A stretch of 58,850 nucleotides of DNA from Bacteroidaceae bacterium (GCA_017546505.1 JAFYWV010000052.1:1-58850), one strand, 5' to 3'. Counted from the stretch's first letter, positions 9,286 to 18,881 are shown. A program made the numbers and translations. Notes: generated by a model not told the origin, from the letters alone.

Positions 9286-10707
9286 ATGGAAAATCTAAAG
9301 GATTTATATAAAAAAACATTCGGCGGTGAGCCGCAATCGGTGGTGAGGCTCACCGGTGACGGTTCTAACCGTGTTTATTATCGTATGTCCGGCATTGCGC
9401 CTGTTATTGGAGTGGTGGGGACGTCGCTCGAGGAAAATAGGGCGTTCATAGCTCTTTCTAAAGCTTTCGGTGATGCGGGTGTTGCTGCTCCGGGTGTTAT
9501 ATCGGTCTCTGATAGTGGGCTTTGTTATCTGCAGGACGACCTTGGCGATGCGACGCTTTATACATCTTTGGCCGATGCGCGTTCATCGGGGACTTTCAAT
9601 GCCGGTGAGATTGCGCTTTTGTGTCGTGTGGTGGCTGAGCTGCCGAAAATTCAGTTCGAGGTTGCAAAACACTTTGATTTTTCCCTCTCTTACCCTGTAA
9701 GTGACTTCAATGAGCGCACGATTATGTGGGATTTGAACTATTTCAAATACTGCTTCCTGAAAGGCGTCGGTATCGAGTTCAATGAGAATAGGCTTGAGGA
9801 GGAGTTTGTAAAACTCGCAGATATGTTGCTGAGTGACAATGACAATGTTTTTCTTTACAGGGATTTTCAGTCGCGTAATGTCATGTTGAAGGATAATGTG
9901 CCTTTCTTCATTGATTATCAAGGCGGTCGCCGAGGGCCTGTGTATTATGACATTGCTTCGTTTGTCGGCCAGGCCAGGGCAAAATATTCGGCAGAAGCAG
10001 TCTCGGCTATGATTGATGCCTATCTGGCTGCTCTTGCTTGCTATAAAAGTGTCGACAAGGTGCATTTTTTGAAGATGTTGCAATTGTTCAGAGTGTTCAG
10101 ACTGTTGCAAAATCTTGGAGCATACGGTTTTCGTGGACTTTTCGAAAGGAAAAAGGCTTTTATTGAAAGTATTCCGGCGGCATTGGAGCAGTTGCTGGAG
10201 TTGTTGGAGTCGGTGGATGATGAATTTCCATACATCAATTCACTTGTGAAAGAGATTGTAGCCTTGCCAATGTTCGTGCGCGAAGAGGTTGAGGGGCTGA
10301 CAGTGGACGTTATGAGCTTTTCTTATAAACGTGGCATTCCTGATGATACGTCGGGTAACGGTGGCGGTTTTGTCTTCGATTGTCGTGCAATACACAATCC
10401 GGGACGCTACGAGCCTTATAAAAAACTTACAGGAATGGACGAACCTGTGATAAAGTTTCTCGAAGAGGAGAGCAATATCGCTGAGTTTCTTGAAAATGCA
10501 TACGCGCTGGTGGACAATATGGTCGAGACGTATAAAAAGAGAGGCTTTACGCACGTTCAGGTGTGCTGTGGGTGTACAGGAGGGCAACACCGCTCGGTTT
10601 ATAGCGCCGAGCATATAGCTCGTCACGTGGCGGAAAAATTCGGTGTCAGGGTGGTGGTGACTCACAAAATGCAAGGCGTGCATTATGTGATAGAAGCGAA
10701 GACTTAA
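9286..10707 (+). CDS. APH-family sugar kinase fused to a RapZ C-terminal domain
   Basis: Two-domain protein of 473 residues. Residues about 1-330 are an aminoglycoside-phosphotransferase-fold kinase close to AmgK (anomeric MurNAc/GlcNAc kinase): LTGDGSNRVYYR is the nucleotide loop, YRDFQSRNVM the catalytic loop (RD in place of HGD) and FIDYQGGRRGP the metal-binding Asp. Residues about 345-473 match the RapZ C-terminal domain, including the CTGGQHRSVY motif; in E. coli that domain senses GlcN6P and contacts GlmY/GlmZ RNA (known). The fusion is found in Bacteroidetes. Its function is inferred: a cell-wall sugar kinase with a built-in metabolite sensor. No MurU-type nucleotidyltransferase gene follows. 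Confidence 0.87.
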   Translation: MENLKDLYKKTFGGEPQSVVRLTGDGSNRVYYRMSGIAPVIGVVGTSLEENRAFIALSKAFGDAGVAAPGVISVSDSGLCYLQDDLGDATLYTSLADARSSGTFNAGEIALLCRVVAELPKIQFEVAKHFDFSLSYPVSDFNERTIMWDLNYFKYCFLKGVGIEFNENRLEEEFVKLADMLLSDNDNVFLYRDFQSRNVMLKDNVPFFIDYQGGRRGPVYYDIASFVGQARAKYSAEAVSAMIDAYLAALACYKSVDKVHFLKMLQLFRVFRLLQNLGAYGFRGLFERKKAFIESIPAALEQLLELLESVDDEFPYINSLVKEIVALPMFVREEVEGLTVDVMSFSYKRGIPDDTSGNGGGFVFDCRAIHNPGRYEPYKKLTGMDEPVIKFLEEESNIAEFLENAYALVDNMVETYKKRGFTHVQVCCGCTGGQHRSVYSAEHIARHVAEKFGVRVVVTHKMQGVHYVIEAKT

Positions 10708-10980
10708 GGTGAAAGGTGAAATGTGAAAGCTGCGAGTAAGTGAGAGCAGAGAAAAAGTTCACTTTTACTATGCCGAGCGGAAGCAGGTTCAAGCGCACAA
10801 AGTGCGGTTAAATGTGAAAGCCGAGGTTTGTAACCGAGGGTTCGACAATGCCGGCAGCATTTCGTCAAGCGGAGTGTCGCGATAGTGGCACCGCTTGGGT
10901 TGCGATTAGACGGCATTGTCAAAGCAAAAAGCAACGAGCGTAGCCGAGGTTCAATCACGCGAAGCGTGGTTAAAGGTCGC

Positions 10981-11007
10981 TTGTAGGGACACGGCATGCC
11001 CTGTCCG
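10981..11007 (+). repeat. TGTAGGG-type intergenic palindrome, variant copy
   Basis: TTGTAGGGACACGGCATGCC and following CTGTCC form a GGACAC..GTCC inverted repeat like the units at 11105 and 30086, but more diverged. Confidence 0.4.
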
Positions 11008-11104
11008 CATTAGTGTAAAATTGCATTATAGCTCCTCCCCTCACTGGTGAGGTGGAGATGGCACATAGTGCCGGAGGGGAGAGATGGTTATGTGATTTCT
11101 ATTT

Positions 11105-11126
11105 GGGCAGACACATCGGTCTGCCC
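11105..11126. repeat. TGTAGGGGCAGAC-type intergenic palindrome
   Basis: Perfect 8-bp inverted repeat GGGCAGAC / GTCTGCCC with a 6-nt loop. A diverged copy lies in the opposite orientation at 30086-30112. This class of dispersed hairpin is common between Bacteroidales genes. Confidence 0.6.
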
Positions 11127-11863
11127 CTACGGTGCAGGTAGGCATCACCCTGGCGGTGTGGGGCCTTTTAGCGGCTCAGTAGAAATTTAGTGTGGATAAG
11201 CATATAAATTAAAATTATGAAAGTAAGATATTGAGGAATGGTCGCAAAAAACAGTGTCGGTATCGCTTTCGCTCACCATTACATTTCACGGCAGTCTCCA
11301 ACCTTAATTGTTCACTTGTATTTTCTTCAAGTCTTTCTTTCATCTACTTTCGTCGCGCGAAAGTAGCAAAGCGCCCGGCACCGGCAAAATCAGTCATAAC
11401 AGCCTTTTGCTCGCGAGTCGCAAGCGACATCCCTCGGCCGGCTGTTATTTGCCGCAAACAGCTGTTCGTTCAAGCATCGGGGACAAAATAACTCGCTTCT
11501 CACGCAATAACAGCATCGCGTATATGCACCGCTCAAACAAATTTTGTCCTGTTTCCTCTGCTTGCCCGGCTGTTCGCTGTGATTTTGATGGTGCCGGTTT
11601 AAAAATATTACCATTGTACGCACTATAATGCATAGGGTACGTCAATGAATCTTCTTCGCAAAGGTAATTCCCCGCCAAGGGCGGAAAGTTGTGTGTTAGC
11701 GAGCGAAAGCATTTTCAAAGAAGTTAAAATGGCTGTTAATTCAATACATCAATATGCTATATCCCAAACTTAAAGCAAACCGGATTATCCACACCTTTTT
11801 GCTACTGAGCCCTTTTTAGCCCTTAAAGCCTTTTTCCCCTTTTTAAATTTCCTTCCTTTGAAT

Positions 11864-11894
11864 TTTGTTAAAAGAATGAAAATAATTAGTTTTG
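11864..11894 (+). promoter_or_regulatory. Promoter of the InlB-repeat lipoprotein gene
   Basis: TTTG at 11864-11867, 19 nt, then TAGTTTTG at 11887-11894: a good match to the Bacteroidetes -33/-7 consensus, 25 nt before the ATG. Confidence 0.75.
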
Positions 11895-11919
11895 CGGATA
11901 ATTTATTATTCAGGTTTTT

Positions 11920-13299
11920 ATGAAAAAACAATTTTATCTTCTTTTTGCCATTTTGGTGGCATTCTCGTCGCTTTTTGTCTCCTGTGACGAAAACGAGCCA
12001 GGTTTAGACCCCACCATCTGCAAGATTACCGTAATCTAGGATGGTGACGGCACAGTGTCCATCACCAACTGCATTGGCACGTCGGTTGATGTACTTATAG
12101 GTAATCAAGTGGAGGTTGTTGCCACTCCTGCTGCTGGCTGTGCATTCACAGGATGGTACTTAAGTGACGGTGAAACATTAGTAAGCACCGAAGCGGAATT
12201 TATATTTACAGCATCGGAAAACACAACCCTGATAGCACGGTTTACCAGAGTAAACCTTGTTGTCCGCAGTGCCGGATATGGTAGTGTTTCTTTCAAGGAC
12301 TCTTCAAATGATGCACTTGCCTTCTTGCCCGGCAGTGAAGTAACCGTTGTTGCCACCCCCGACAAAGATTGCGATTTCATTGGTTGGTTCGTTGGTGATT
12401 CAGAGACCGCCGTTTGTACCGATGCTGAATACACCTTCACAGTCCCCGAGGAAGATTTGACTTTGACTGCCAAGTTCAGCAAGCGTCCTGTCGTTACCAT
12501 CAGCAGTGCCGGATATGGTAGTGTTTCTTTCAAGGACTCAGCCGACGATGCCCTTGCGTTTTTGCCCGGCAGTGAAGTAACCGTTGTTGCCACCCCCGAC
12601 AAGGGTTTCGATTTCATCGGTTGGTTTGTTGGCGATTCAGAGACCGCCGTTTGTACCGATGCCGAATACACTTTCACCGTTCCCGAGGAAGATATGACCT
12701 TGACAGCAAAATTTAAAAATAGCCACGAATACGTCGACCTTGGTCTGCCCAGCGGTCTCAAGTGGGCCACCTGCAATGTCGGTGCATCATCCCCCGAGGA
12801 TTATGGCGGCTACTACGCTTGGGGCGAGACCGAAGAAAAGAGCTGGTACCATTGGAATGCTTACAAGTGGTGCAAAGGTACCATTGATACCCTAACCAAA
12901 TATTGCAGAAGAAGCAGCTATGGTACCGTTGATAATAAAACGGTTCTCGATCCCGAGGACGATGTAGCCCATGTAAAATGGGGTGCCAATTGGCGCATGC
13001 CAACATTTGAGGAACAGATAGAACTACGCAACTACTGCTCTAGGAAATGGACAGCCCTTAACGGAGTGAATGGTTACGAAGTAACCGGCCCTAACGGTAA
13101 TAGTATCTTCCTCCCGGCTGCGGGCTACCGCGGCGGTTCGAGTCTCTACGACAGTGGCAGCGGCGGCTACTACTGGTCGAGCTCGTTGAGCGGAGACCAA
13201 AGCTACTACGTGTTCAGCTCGTACTTCGATAGTAGCTACTACGGCTGGGACTACAGCAAACGCGACATCGGTCTCAGTGTGCGCCCTGTCTGTGAATAA
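11920..13299 (+). pseudogene. InlB-repeat lipoprotein gene interrupted by an in-frame TAG
   Basis: The ATG at 11920 opens a lipoprotein signal (FVSC lipobox, Cys23), but codon 40 is TAG at 12037-12039; the same frame then stays open to 13299. Without the stop it would be 459 residues: lipoprotein signal, three divergent InlB-B-type repeats (about 38-265; two nearly identical, each with GSVSFKDS and GWFVGDSETAVCTDAEY) and a FISUMP-like C-terminal domain starting EYVDLGLPSGLKWATCNVG and ending SVRPVCE. The promoter is intact. The protein would sit on the cell surface; its function is unknown. A recent nonsense mutation, an assembly error or read-through are all possible. Translation restart at GTG 12055 would lack any export signal. 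Confidence 0.8.
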
Positions 13300-13436
13300 A
13301 GCAAAGCTTTATCGATGAACTTTTTGGTGATAAGTCACGCGTAGCATCGCGTTAAGTGATGCCGCGTGGGGCACCTGGAAAAAAGCGAATCAATAATTTG
13401 CTGACAGCATACCCTTGTGTGCTGTAAGTTTTATTT

Positions 13437-13470
13437 GCGTTCTTCCGGATTTGCCGGGAGAACGCATTTT
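13437..13470 (+). terminator. Terminator between the lipoprotein gene and ileS
   Basis: Stem GCGTTCT-CCGG / CCGG-AGAACGC around a 5-nt ATTTG loop, followed by ATTTTATAA. It ends read-through from the left before the ileS promoter. Confidence 0.7.
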
Positions 13471-13494
13471 ATAATTTGTTTATCTCACTCGTTT

Positions 13495-13525
13495 TTGCTA
13501 TATTCGCCAAATTAAATTATCTTTG
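13495..13525 (+). promoter_or_regulatory. ileS promoter
   Basis: TTG at 13495-13497, 20 nt, then TATCTTTG at 13518-13525. It lies 35 nt upstream of the chosen ileS ATG, which argues against the earlier in-frame start at 13476. Confidence 0.75.
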
Positions 13526-13559
13526 CAAAATTGAAAAGAAAATAAACGTTTATTACAAT

Positions 13560-16500
13560 ATGAAAAAGAAATTTCCTGTATATAACCAGTTGAATCTACC
13601 TCAGATAAACAAAGAGGTGTTGAACGATTGGGAGAAGAACGATCTTTTCTCAAAAAGTATGACAGAGCGCGAGGGTGCTCCATCGTTTGTGTTTTTTGAG
13701 GGACCTCCATCGGCTAATGGTATGCCGGGTATCCATCACGTTATGGCACGAAGCATAAAGGATACTTTCTGCCGCTTCAAGACAATGAAGGGTTTTCAGG
13801 TGAAACGTAAGGCCGGTTGGGATACTCACGGATTGCCTGTCGAGCTTGGCGTGGAGAAGAAACTGAATATAACAAAAGAGGATATTGGAAAGAAAATATC
13901 GGTTGACGACTACAATCGCAACTGTCGCGAGGAGGTTATGAAGTACACCCGTGAGTGGACCGACTTGACACGCAAGATGGGTTATTGGGTCGACCTTGAA
14001 AATCCATATATTACATACGAGAACAGCTACATCGAGTCTTTGTGGTGGTTGTTGAAACAACTCTACAGCAAAGGTCTGCTCTATAAGGGTTATACAATCC
14101 AACCATATTCTCCTGCTGCGGGTACGGGATTGAGCTCTCACGAGCTTAACCAACCCGGTTGCTACCGCGATGTTAAAGACACTACCGCAGTCGCGCAGTT
14201 CCGTATGCTCGACCCGAAACCCGAAATGACAACTTGGGGTACACCATACTTCATTGCCTGGACAACAACTCCTTGGACTTTGCCATCAAACACTGCGCTT
14301 TGTGTGGGTCCAAAGATTGACTATGTTGCCGTGCAGACATACAATGCTTATACAGGTGAGCCTGTGACATTGGTGCTTGCAAAAGCGCTGCTTGCCGCTC
14401 ACTTCAATCCGGCCGGTGCTGAACTGCCGCTCGAGGAGTATAAGGCCGGCGACAAAGTTGTGCCTTACAAGGTCATTGCCGAATACAAGGGCTGCGACCT
14501 CGTCGGTATGCACTATGCGCAGCTGTTCCCCTGGGTGAAACCGGTTAAAAAGGAGGGTGATGCCATCGTTGATGCTTCGGCAGATGCGTTCAGAGTAATC
14601 CCCGGTGATTATGTCACAACAGAGGACGGTACCGGTATCGTTCATATTGCACCTACCTTTGGTGCTGACGATGCTTTTGTGGCAAAGGCAGCAGGCATTC
14701 CATCACTGTTTATGGTGAACAAGAAGGGCGAGACACGTCCGATGGTAGACTTCACCGGTAAGTTCTGGGCAACCGATGAACTCGATGATGATTTCGTTGC
14801 AAACTTTGTAAATGTCGATGAATATTCAAAATTTGCCGGTGCATTCGTGAAGAATGCATACGACCCGCAATATACTGTTGACGGCCGCTATGACGAGAAG
14901 GCTGCAGCAAAGGCCGAGACGCTTGACGTGACACTCTGTATGGTACTCAAACAGGGTGGCCTGGCATTCAAGATTGAAAAACACGTCCACAACTATCCGC
15001 ACTGTTGGCGTACTGACAAGCCTGTCCTTTATTATCCGCTCGACAGTTGGTTTGTACGTGCATCGCAGATGAAGGAGCGTATGAGCGAACTCAACAAGAC
15101 CATTACTTGGAAGCCCGAGTCTACCGGTACAGGCCGTTTCGGCAAGTGGCTTGAGAATTTGAACGACTGGAACTTGAGCCGTAGCCGTTATTGGGGTACT
15201 CCGCTGCCAATTTGGACAAGCGAGGATGGCGAGGCAATCTGCATCGGTTCGGTTGCCGAGCTTTATGACGAGATTGAGAAGGCTGTTGCTGCCGGTGTTA
15301 TGGCAAGCAACCCATATAAGGATAAGGGATTTGTTCCAGGCGACTACAGCAAAGAAAACTATAACAAGATTGACCTTCACCGTCCGTATGTCGATGATAT
15401 CAAGCTTGTATCTTCAACAGGAAAGGTGATGACACGCGAGCTTGACCTCATTGACGTTTGGTTCGATTCGGGTGCAATGCCATACGCGCAGATACACTAT
15501 CCGTTCGAGAATAAAGAGATACTTGACAACCGTACGGTTTATCCGGCAGACTTCATAGCCGAGGGTGTCGACCAGACACGTGGATGGTTCTATACCTTGC
15601 ACGCTATTGCTACAATGGTGTTCGACACAGTAGCGTTCAAGGCTGTAATATCAAACGGTCTTGTGCTCGACAAGAACGGCGACAAAATGTCTAAACGTTT
15701 GGGCAATGCCGTTGACCCGTTCGATACAATAGAGAACTATGGTAGCGATGCCTTGCGTTGGTATATGATAACAAACTCAGCGCCTTGGGACAACCTCCGT
15801 TTCAACGAAGAGGGTGTGAAAGAGGTTACACGTTCATTCTTCGGCAAATTGTATCAGACATACAGCTTCTTTACAATGTATGCCAATGTTGACGGCTTTA
15901 CATACGCTGAGCCCGATGTTCCGTTGTCGGAGCGTCCCGAACTTGACCGTTGGATTCTCTCGGCACTGAACACTTTGGTAAAGAACGTGAACAGTTGTCT
16001 GAACGATTATGAGCCGACAAAGGCCGGTCGTCTGATACAGGATTTTGTCATCGACAATGTGAGCAACTGGTTTGTGCGCTTGAGCCGTAAACGTTTCTGG
16101 GGTGCAGGTCAAAGCACAGATAAACTGTCGGCTTATCAGACACTCTACACCTGTCTTGAGACTGTGGCACGTCTTATGGCGCCTATCGCGCCTTTCTATG
16201 CAGAACGTCTCTATCAGGACTTGACTTCTGTTACAGGCCGTGGTGATGCATCGTCGGTTCATTTGGCAAAATTCCCCGAGTGTGACGAGCAGAGTGTAGA
16301 CAGCGAGCTCGAGTATCGTATGATATTGGCACAGCAGATATCTTCAATGGTGCTTGCACTGCGCAAGAAAGAGGCGCTTATCGTGCGTCAGCCATTGCAG
16401 AAAATTGCAATTCCGGCAGCCGATGAAGTGATGAAGTCACGTATTGAAGCTGTGAAGCAACTTATTCTCAACGAGGTTAACGTTAAGGAACTTGTTTTTG

Positions 16501-17042
16501 TTGAGGGTGACGGTATTCTTGTGAAGAAAATCAAGTGCAACTTCAGAACACTTGGAAAGAAGTTCGGCAAGTTGATGAAGAGCGTTAACGAGACCGTGAC
16601 AAATATGTCTCAGGAGCAGATTGCCGAGCTTGAGAAGAACGGTAATATAACTTTGCAGGTTGAGGGCGTCGATGCTCTTATAGAGCTTGCAGATGTTGAG
16701 ATTTTCAGCGAGGATGTGCCGGGTTGGACCGTTGCCAACGAGGGCGCTTTGACTGTGGCGCTTGATGTTGAGGTTACAGATGATTTGCGCAGAGAAGGTG
16801 TTGCCCGTGAGATTGTAAAGAAGATACAGGCAATGCGCAAGGATAGTGGCTTTGACATTGTTGACCGCATTGCGGTTGAGATTGCAAGCAACGAAGCAAC
16901 CGATGCTGCAGTGGAGCAGTTCAATGCTTATATCTGCAACCAGGTGCTGGCCGATGAACTGAAGATTTGTGACAGTGTGGAGGGTGACAATGCTGTTGAA
17001 CTGGACAACGCTGTTGTAAAACTTTCTGTAAGAAAACTTTGA
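13560..17042 (+). CDS. ileS: Isoleucyl-tRNA synthetase
   Basis: Class I aminoacyl-tRNA synthetase of 1160 residues that charges tRNA-Ile, cytoplasmic. The HIGH motif appears as GIHH at residues 57-60 within GPPSANGMPGIHHVMAR, and KMSKR is at 709-713. The editing (CP1) domain lies between, with WTTTPWTLPSNTA. The long C-terminal region has the DUF5915-type extension with the VNVKELVF segment, as in eukaryote-like IleRS common in Bacteroidetes. I start at 13560 because an in-frame ATG there matches the family N-terminus and the promoter overlaps the longer frame. It heads an operon with the DksA/TraR-like gene, lspA and a DUF4296 gene. Confidence 0.97.
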   Translation: MKKKFPVYNQLNLPQINKEVLNDWEKNDLFSKSMTEREGAPSFVFFEGPPSANGMPGIHHVMARSIKDTFCRFKTMKGFQVKRKAGWDTHGLPVELGVEKKLNITKEDIGKKISVDDYNRNCREEVMKYTREWTDLTRKMGYWVDLENPYITYENSYIESLWWLLKQLYSKGLLYKGYTIQPYSPAAGTGLSSHELNQPGCYRDVKDTTAVAQFRMLDPKPEMTTWGTPYFIAWTTTPWTLPSNTALCVGPKIDYVAVQTYNAYTGEPVTLVLAKALLAAHFNPAGAELPLEEYKAGDKVVPYKVIAEYKGCDLVGMHYAQLFPWVKPVKKEGDAIVDASADAFRVIPGDYVTTEDGTGIVHIAPTFGADDAFVAKAAGIPSLFMVNKKGETRPMVDFTGKFWATDELDDDFVANFVNVDEYSKFAGAFVKNAYDPQYTVDGRYDEKAAAKAETLDVTLCMVLKQGGLAFKIEKHVHNYPHCWRTDKPVLYYPLDSWFVRASQMKERMSELNKTITWKPESTGTGRFGKWLENLNDWNLSRSRYWGTPLPIWTSEDGEAICIGSVAELYDEIEKAVAAGVMASNPYKDKGFVPGDYSKENYNKIDLHRPYVDDIKLVSSTGKVMTRELDLIDVWFDSGAMPYAQIHYPFENKEILDNRTVYPADFIAEGVDQTRGWFYTLHAIATMVFDTVAFKAVISNGLVLDKNGDKMSKRLGNAVDPFDTIENYGSDALRWYMITNSAPWDNLRFNEEGVKEVTRSFFGKLYQTYSFFTMYANVDGFTYAEPDVPLSERPELDRWILSALNTLVKNVNSCLNDYEPTKAGRLIQDFVIDNVSNWFVRLSRKRFWGAGQSTDKLSAYQTLYTCLETVARLMAPIAPFYAERLYQDLTSVTGRGDASSVHLAKFPECDEQSVDSELEYRMILAQQISSMVLALRKKEALIVRQPLQKIAIPAADEVMKSRIEAVKQLILNEVNVKELVFVEGDGILVKKIKCNFRTLGKKFGKLMKSVNETVTNMSQEQIAELEKNGNITLQVEGVDALIELADVEIFSEDVPGWTVANEGALTVALDVEVTDDLRREGVAREIVKKIQAMRKDSGFDIVDRIAVEIASNEATDAAVEQFNAYICNQVLADELKICDSVEGDNAVELDNAVVKLSVRKL

Positions 17043-17078
17043 TAACTATATACTAACCATAATAATTGATTGAGAGAT

Positions 17079-17453
17079 ATGTCAGAAAAAGTTCGTTATT
17101 CAGATGCTGAGTTGGAGGAGTTCCGCACTGTTATTTTGCAGAAATTGGAGCTTGCCAAGAGAGATTATGACCAGATAATGCGCGCTTTGCGTCACGAGGA
17201 TTCAAATGATGTTGCCGATACTTCGCCAACATATAAAGGACTCGAGGATGGCAGTGATGCGGCCTACCTTGAAGAGCAGTTGCAGATTGCCAGCCGTCAG
17301 GCGAAGTTTATCCAGGGGCTGCAGGCTGCACTCGTCCGCATTGAGAACAAAACATACGGAATTTGTCGTGAGACAGGCAAATTGATTGCAAAAGAGAGGC
17401 TTATGGCTGTGCCACACGCTACTCTCAGTATTGAGGCAAAGAAGAACAGGTAA
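17079..17453 (+). CDS. TraR/DksA-family protein
   Basis: 124-residue protein with an N-terminal coiled-coil and a C-terminal treble-clef-like segment (YGICRETGKLIAKERL, then VPHATLSIEA). In DksA the zinc is held by four cysteines; here only one Cys remains, as in many Bacteroidetes homologues, so zinc binding is doubtful. DksA relatives bind the RNA polymerase secondary channel and modulate transcription with ppGpp; that role here is inferred. The ATG at 17079 is preferred to a TTG at 17070. It lies between ileS and lspA, only 7 nt from lspA, in a conserved Bacteroidetes gene order. Confidence 0.9.
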   Translation: MSEKVRYSDAELEEFRTVILQKLELAKRDYDQIMRALRHEDSNDVADTSPTYKGLEDGSDAAYLEEQLQIASRQAKFIQGLQAALVRIENKTYGICRETGKLIAKERLMAVPHATLSIEAKKNR

Positions 17454-17460
17454 ATAGTTT

Positions 17461-18063
17461 ATGGCAACAAAGTCTAAAGGTCGTTGCTGTTTTATATGGG
17501 TATCGGTCTTGATTGCAATAGTTATCGATCAGGTGATAAAGATTGCAGTCAAGACAAGTATGCCATTGGGCGGCGGGTTCTCTGTTTTTGGCGATTGGTT
17601 TCAGATACGTTTCATTGAGAATAATGGAATGGCATTTGGTATGGAACTCTTCAACAAGATGTTTCTCACCGGTTTCCGTTTGGTAGCCGTCGCTTTTCTT
17701 GTCTATCTGCTTGTGAAGCTCATCAAGGACAGGAAGTATCCGTCAGGCTTTGTGTTTGCAGTTGCAATGATTTTGGCCGGGGCGGCCGGCAATATCATAG
17801 ATTGTCTGTTCTATGGCGAGATTTTCTCGTCGAGCTACGGGCGTGTTGCCCAGTTTGTGCCTTGGGGTGAGGGATATGGCTCTTTCTTCGAGGGGCGAGT
17901 GGTGGATATGTTCTACTTTCCACTGTTCACTTGGCCGCAGTGGATGCCGTTCATAGGTGGTGACATTTTCTTTGCTCCGGTTTTTAACTTTGCCGATACC
18001 TGTATCAGTTGCAGTGTAGTTGCGATTTTGATATGGTATAGAAAGTTTGTGTTCAATAATTGA
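17461..18063 (+). CDS. lspA: Lipoprotein signal peptidase (signal peptidase II)
   Basis: Inner-membrane aspartyl protease that removes signal peptides from diacylated prolipoproteins. The protein has 200 residues and four membrane segments. Catalytic aspartates are in GNIIDCLFYG (Asp114) and FNFADTCIS (Asp179), and the conserved IENNGMAFG and GRVVDMFYF segments are present. The version is longer than the roughly 165-residue E. coli enzyme because of an insert at about 120-145, usual in Bacteroidetes. It is co-transcribed with the TraR/DksA-like gene and followed 9 nt later by a lipoprotein gene that is itself a substrate. Confidence 0.95.
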   Translation: MATKSKGRCCFIWVSVLIAIVIDQVIKIAVKTSMPLGGGFSVFGDWFQIRFIENNGMAFGMELFNKMFLTGFRLVAVAFLVYLLVKLIKDRKYPSGFVFAVAMILAGAAGNIIDCLFYGEIFSSSYGRVAQFVPWGEGYGSFFEGRVVDMFYFPLFTWPQWMPFIGGDIFFAPVFNFADTCISCSVVAILIWYRKFVFNN

Positions 18064-18072
18064 AATCTGCAG

Positions 18073-18864
18073 ATGGGTTGTCGTTTGATAAAAATTTTAT
18101 TTCTCCTCTTGTTGGTGTCGTTGGCCTCTTGTGAAGTCAAGATGCCCGAAGATGTGTTGCCTCCTCAAAAGATGGAGGATATTCTATATGATTATCATTT
18201 GGCAAATTCTATGGCAACAACATTTGCTTCGGCCGATTATAAAGAAAAACTGATGTACTCGTATGTGTATCAGAAACACAATGTAAGCAAGGAACTTTTC
18301 GACTCGTCGCTTGTGTGGTATAATCGCTACCCTAAGTATATGAAGGATATATATACCAATCTCGAGAGTCGCTATCAGGCTGATGTCGATTTGTTGGGAG
18401 GTATAAAGGTGGTGCGTAGCGAGGGTGTAGACCTTGATGCTGCAAACCTGGCTGTGAATGTTGCGGAACTTTGGACTGGTCATCCGGTGAAAATGCTTAC
18501 CGCAACACCCTTAGGTAATAGACTTTCATTCTCTTTCGAAACTCCAAAGGACTCATCTTTTGTGGTTGGTGACAGCCTGGTGTTCTCCTTCAATGCAATG
18601 TTTATTTCACAAAGGGAAGAGGGCGTCGAGCAGGAGGCTTATGCGGCAATTTCTCTTGAGTATGCCGATGATTCTTATTATACAGCCGGTGTGAGTGTAA
18701 AAGAGCCGGGCTTCTTTGTCATTCCGGCTTTGAGGAATGAAAAAAGCCGTCTAAAATCAATGTCGGGGTATGTGTACTATTTTGACAATGATACTGCCCG
18801 CAGTTCAAGAGCCATATTGAGTGAACTCTCTGTCAAACGATTGCATCCGGCTGAAAACAGATAG
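18073..18864 (+). CDS. DUF4296-type lipoprotein
   Basis: 263-residue lipoprotein with signal and lipobox LASC. Residues about 24-110 match the DUF4296 pattern typical of a conserved lipoprotein next to lspA in Bacteroidetes: PEDVLPPQKMEDILYDYHLA and the SLVWYNRYPKYMKDIY stretch. The rest is a beta-rich region with no assignment. The function is not known. Its place after lspA, with a 9-nt gap, is part of a conserved gene order. No odd features are visible. Confidence 0.85.
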   Translation: MGCRLIKILFLLLLVSLASCEVKMPEDVLPPQKMEDILYDYHLANSMATTFASADYKEKLMYSYVYQKHNVSKELFDSSLVWYNRYPKYMKDIYTNLESRYQADVDLLGGIKVVRSEGVDLDAANLAVNVAELWTGHPVKMLTATPLGNRLSFSFETPKDSSFVVGDSLVFSFNAMFISQREEGVEQEAYAAISLEYADDSYYTAGVSVKEPGFFVIPALRNEKSRLKSMSGYVYYFDNDTARSSRAILSELSVKRLHPAENR

Positions 18865-18881
18865 TGGAAAGTTGTAAAAGT

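Larger units (their letters stand above)
10708..11919. other. 1.2-kb noncoding, repeat-rich intergenic region
   Basis: No believable gene is present. Short frames at about 11.2-11.6 kb translate to low-complexity, basic peptides of the kind produced by structured noncoding repeats. Visible pieces include a hairpin at 11105-11126 (GGGCAGAC / GTCTGCCC), a related unit at 10981-11007, a CTCC-rich inverted repeat near 11031-11056, and the inverted repeat CTACTTTCG / CGAAAGTAG near 11344-11366. The right end carries the promoter of the lipoprotein gene. It looks like accumulated intergenic repeat modules common in Bacteroidales. Confidence 0.6.

Noticed and set aside
11231-11628. Short overlapping reading frames in the repeat-rich spacer
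   Set aside because: Low-complexity, basic products with no start context or conserved pattern; explained by repeats.
12037-12039. TAG as a pyrrolysine or recoded codon
   Set aside because: No associated biosynthesis genes or downstream element seen; a nonsense mutation is simpler.
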